From the NCBI GenBank assembly GCA_937927845.1, contig CALFXE010000089.1, positions 33,736-97,735 on the forward strand: 64,000 nt of DNA, in the 5' to 3' direction. Each line of letters begins with the position of its first letter. Positions within the stretch are counted from its first letter, which is position 1. This stretch comes from an uncultured Paludibacter sp. (GTDB lineage: Bacteria; Bacteroidota; Bacteroidia; Bacteroidales; Paludibacteraceae). The notes below the pieces were generated by a model. That model ran no database searches. It was given only the letters and a program-made list of their open reading frames with translations, and was not told the origin of the DNA. Positions 61,288 through 64,000 of the stretch are shown piece after piece. A program made the translations under genes and the position numbers.

Positions 61288-62056
61288 CTCTCTTAAAGTA
61301 TCAATCATAACAGTTTCTTATAATAGTGCAGCCACAATTCGCGATACATTTGAATCAGTATTGTCACAAATATACAAGAACATCGAATATATAGTTGTTG
61401 ATGGAGATTCATCAGATGATACAGTGAAAATAATTAAGGAATACGAGCCAAAATTTAATGGTCGTATGCGTTGGGTAAGTGAGAAAGATGATGGTCTGTA
61501 TGATGCAATGAATAAAGGTATTCATATGGCTACGGGTGATATTGTCGGAACTTTAAATTCAGATGATGTTTATCCTGTAAATGACATAATTGCAACAGTA
61601 TGTGATACTTTCAAATTAAATTTGAATATACAGTCAGTATATGGTGATGTGAGGTTTGTGTCGTATGAAGACATAAAAAAGGTGGTCAGGTATATCAGAG
61701 CAAAAAACTTTAAGCCTTTTCGATTTCGCTTTGGATTTATGCCACCACATCCGAGCTTCTTTGTTTATAGAAAAGCATATCAAGAGTTTGGTGTTTTTTA
61801 TACAGATTACCATATAGCTGCTGATTATGAATTACTCTGTCGTTTTCTATATAAACACAAATTGGAAAGCATGTATATTCCCATGGAAATTGTTAAGATG
61901 AGAATGGGAGGGAGGAGTACATCTTCAATTAAAAGTAATTATATTTTAAATAAAGAAATTGTGAGAGCATGTAGAGAAAACGGTATCTATACTAACATGT
62001 TTATACTTAGCTTTAAATATTTAATAAAAATTTTTGAATTTGTTTTTATAAAATGA
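61265..62056 (+). CDS. Glycosyltransferase family 2 protein
   Basis: The 263-residue GT-A enzyme has KVSIITVSYNSAATIRDTFE, IEYIVVDGDSSDDTV, the SEKDDGLYDAMNKGI block, LNSDDVYP (DxD region) and an acceptor loop MPPHPSFFVYRKAYQEFG. These are features of the WcaA/WfgS-like group that is common near the end of O-antigen and capsule loci. It overlaps the cytidylyltransferase gene by 23 nt and the epimerase gene by 4 nt. Confidence 0.88.
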   Translation: MQKNYSDNSLKVSIITVSYNSAATIRDTFESVLSQIYKNIEYIVVDGDSSDDTVKIIKEYEPKFNGRMRWVSEKDDGLYDAMNKGIHMATGDIVGTLNSDDVYPVNDIIATVCDTFKLNLNIQSVYGDVRFVSYEDIKKVVRYIRAKNFKPFRFRFGFMPPHPSFFVYRKAYQEFGVFYTDYHIAADYELLCRFLYKHKLESMYIPMEIVKMRMGGRSTSSIKSNYILNKEIVRACRENGIYTNMFILSFKYLIKIFEFVFIK

Positions 62057-63000
62057 CAATCCTCATCACAGGCATACAAGGTTTTGTAGGTTCTAATTTA
62101 GTTGAGTCTCTAAAAGACAACCATTTACTTTACGGACTTGACATCATTACTACACCGAAAGATAGTGTGGAAAAAATTTTTCTTTGGAAAGAGTTAAATA
62201 ATTTGCCACAAATTGACGTTATTATTCATCTTGCAGGAAAAGCTCATGATTTAAAAAATCAATCTTTGATACAAGAGTATTTTGATGTTAATACTGAGTT
62301 GACAAAAAAAATTTATGATTGGTTTTTAAAATCTGATGCTAAAAAATTTATTTTTTTCAGTTCGGTAAAGGCTGTAGCTGATTTTGTGGAAGGTGATGTG
62401 TTGACAGAGGATGTTGAAGCTAAGCCCGTTGGTCCGTATGGTGAAAGTAAAAGAGAAGCTGAGTTGTACATCTTGAGCAATCTGAATAATAATTTAAATT
62501 TTAGCAAGAAAACAGATTCTAAACAAACCTATATTTTACGACCATCGATGATTCATGGTAAAGGAAATAAGGGGAATTTGAATCTGCTTTTTTCAGTTGT
62601 AAAAAGAGGAATAACATGGCCCTTAGGTGCATTTGACAATAAACGCTCATTTACATCAATTCAAAATCTTCAGTTTATAATTAAGAGTTTAATTGAAAAG
62701 GATGTGAAAGGTGATATTTATAATATTGCAGATGATGAACCGGTTTCAACCAATGATATTATAAAAATTATATCGAAGGTGCTTGAAAAACCAATAAGGA
62801 TTATAAAAATTAATAAAAAATACATATATTTATTTGCACTAATTGGTACATCTTTAAAACTACCTTTTAACAAAGAGAGATTAAAGAAACTAACAGAGAA
62901 TTATGTAGTTTCCAATGATAAAATTAAAAAAGCATTAAACATTGATACATTACCAACAAGTTCGCATGATGGACTGAAAGAAACCATTAGAAATTTTTAA
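62053..63000 (+). CDS. NAD-dependent sugar epimerase/dehydratase
   Basis: The 315-residue short-chain dehydrogenase-type enzyme has the NAD-binding TGIQGFVGSNL at its N-terminus, VIIHLAGKAHD, the catalytic tyrosine-lysine pair in GPYGESKREAE and the RPSMIHGKGNKGNL segment. This branch is usually paired with the MraY/WecA-like transferase that follows. It probably forms the first sugar of the repeat unit as a 4-keto-reduced or epimerised UDP-HexNAc. The overlap with the upstream gene is ATGA. Confidence 0.85.
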   Translation: MTILITGIQGFVGSNLVESLKDNHLLYGLDIITTPKDSVEKIFLWKELNNLPQIDVIIHLAGKAHDLKNQSLIQEYFDVNTELTKKIYDWFLKSDAKKFIFFSSVKAVADFVEGDVLTEDVEAKPVGPYGESKREAELYILSNLNNNLNFSKKTDSKQTYILRPSMIHGKGNKGNLNLLFSVVKRGITWPLGAFDNKRSFTSIQNLQFIIKSLIEKDVKGDIYNIADDEPVSTNDIIKIISKVLEKPIRIIKINKKYIYLFALIGTSLKLPFNKERLKKLTENYVVSNDKIKKALNIDTLPTSSHDGLKETIRNF

Positions 63001-63002
63001 AT

Positions 63003-63956
63003 ATGATTTATATCTACGTTTTCATTTTATTGCTAATACTCGAATTGTCGTATTTTAAACTTGCATCAAGGTTTAAGATAGTAGCTAAACCAAATGGTAG
63101 AAGTTCTCACAAAAAACTTACGGTTGTGGGTGGTGGGATAATCTTTTACTTCTCAATATTATTATACTGTATAATAAACGGATTTGAATATCCATGGTTT
63201 TTTGTCAGTCTTACTATACTTACTATTGTTAGTTTTATCGACGATTTTAAACCTCAGTCCTTTAGGATTAGATTATTAGTTCAGATTATTGCCGTTATAC
63301 TATTATTCTACGAATTAGGAATTTTAGAAACATGTTGGTTATACATAATAATAGGGTTAGTATTGTCGACGGGTATATTGAATGCATATAATTTTATGGA
63401 TGGAATAAACGGTATGATTGGGTTGACCTCATTCGTGGTTTTAGCTTCATTGCTTTATATTGATTATTATATTATTGATTTTATTAAGGCAGAAATGATT
63501 TTTTATGTTCTGCTTGGATTGGTTATATTTAATTTCTTTAATGTACGTAGACAACCAAAATGTTTTGCAGGAGATGTTGGTGCAATCAGCTTAGCATTTA
63601 TAATTTTATTTATGTTGGCAAAACTTATTATGGAAACAGAAAATTTTGTTTGGATAGGTTTATTGTCAGTATTTGGTGTGGAAGTGGTATTGACAATTGC
63701 TCACAGAATTATATTGAAAGAAAATATTGCAGTTGCCCATAGAAAGCATCTTTTCCAATTGTTGGTTAATGAGGTGAAAATTCCTCATATATGGGTGTCT
63801 TCTATATATGCAGTAGTTCAGTTGTTTATATCGATTGGACTGATAGCTTTAAAAGGTACTTATGCCATAGTGTTTTTTATTGTCACACTTTTATTGCTTG
63901 CAGCATGTTACTATTATTTTAAAAAGAAATACTTTCATTTACATAAATTAACGTGA
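63003..63956 (+). CDS. Initiating sugar-phosphate transferase (WecA/MraY-like)
   Basis: The 317-residue polytopic protein has the motifs of polyprenyl-phosphate HexNAc-1-phosphate transferases: KPNGRSSHKKLTVVGGGI, SFIDDFKPQSFRIRLLVQ, NAYNFMDGINGMIGLT, FAGDVGAISLAF and the late AHRKHLFQLL. It moves a sugar phosphate from UDP to the lipid carrier and starts repeat-unit synthesis. It starts 2 nt after the epimerase stop. The last 44 bases of the window hold nothing I can call. Confidence 0.9.
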   Translation: MIYIYVFILLLILELSYFKLASRFKIVAKPNGRSSHKKLTVVGGGIIFYFSILLYCIINGFEYPWFFVSLTILTIVSFIDDFKPQSFRIRLLVQIIAVILLFYELGILETCWLYIIIGLVLSTGILNAYNFMDGINGMIGLTSFVVLASLLYIDYYIIDFIKAEMIFYVLLGLVIFNFFNVRRQPKCFAGDVGAISLAFIILFMLAKLIMETENFVWIGLLSVFGVEVVLTIAHRIILKENIAVAHRKHLFQLLVNEVKIPHIWVSSIYAVVQLFISIGLIALKGTYAIVFFIVTLLLLAACYYYFKKKYFHLHKLT

Positions 63957-64000
63957 GTTCGATATAAGAAAATAGTAAAAAGGTTAGCATAATTCAGATA

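Overview
This window comes from an AT-rich member of the Bacteroidota, most likely the order Bacteroidales. The evidence is as follows. At least fourteen start sites are preceded by the Bacteroidota -7 promoter box TAnnTTTG. Shine-Dalgarno sites are scarce. Three large proteins are built like cargo of the type IX secretion system (T9SS). The family set is typical of the phylum (DUF2723/GT117, DUF2851, DUF3098, DUF4286, DUF4369, YfhO, geranylgeranylglycerol-phosphate transferase). The order ftsX-DUF3098-uppP-...-truB-queA is a known Bacteroidota gene neighbourhood.

Layout. 1-12.6 kb: housekeeping genes (rlmD, a phosphotransacylase, a GT117 glycosyltransferase with a NodB-type deacetylase, DUF2851, an Ig-like lipoprotein, ruvC, DUF4286, tRNA-Ala, queA, truB). 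12.6-22.6 kb: a 10-kb block of two giant secreted adhesin-like proteins and a Ser/Asn-rich membrane protein, sitting between uppP and truB. 22.8-29.2 kb: uppP, DUF3098, ftsX, yfhO, and the divergent sufS-sufE pair. 29.3-33.3 kb: a SIMPL protein, a DUF47 protein with a phosphate transporter gene broken by an in-frame TAG, and eno. 33.6-43.9 kb: a third secreted protein, queG, a thioredoxin-fold lipoprotein, lon, fsr, maf, a UbiA-family prenyltransferase and a beta-barrel protein. 44.05 kb to the end: a Wzx/Wzy-type exopolysaccharide or capsule locus with 17 genes in one direction.

The polysaccharide locus is the most coherent system. It has three outer-membrane export (OPX) proteins, a tyrosine autokinase, a second chain-length protein, a polymerase, a flippase, glycosyltransferases, an epimerase and an initiating sugar-phosphate transferase. 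Embedded in it is a complete predicted route to CMP-activated 2-aminoethylphosphonate (PEP mutase, phosphonopyruvate decarboxylase, aminotransferase, cytidylyltransferase) with a LicD-type transferase just upstream. I infer that this cell decorates its surface glycan with a C-P bonded zwitterionic group. The phosphonate genes have their own promoter.

The second theme is unusual intergenic DNA. Several gene gaps are filled by words of fixed length, 7 nt in two arrays and 8 nt in others. The words change along the array while the register is kept, in one case over 151 bp without a slip. Some arrays carry a palindrome in the middle, and some run into the 3' ends of genes and encode extra C-terminal residues. 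Two genes look damaged or recoded: the phosphate transporter (in-frame TAG) and the second adhesin (frame change at a run of ten T, no start codon in its own frame).
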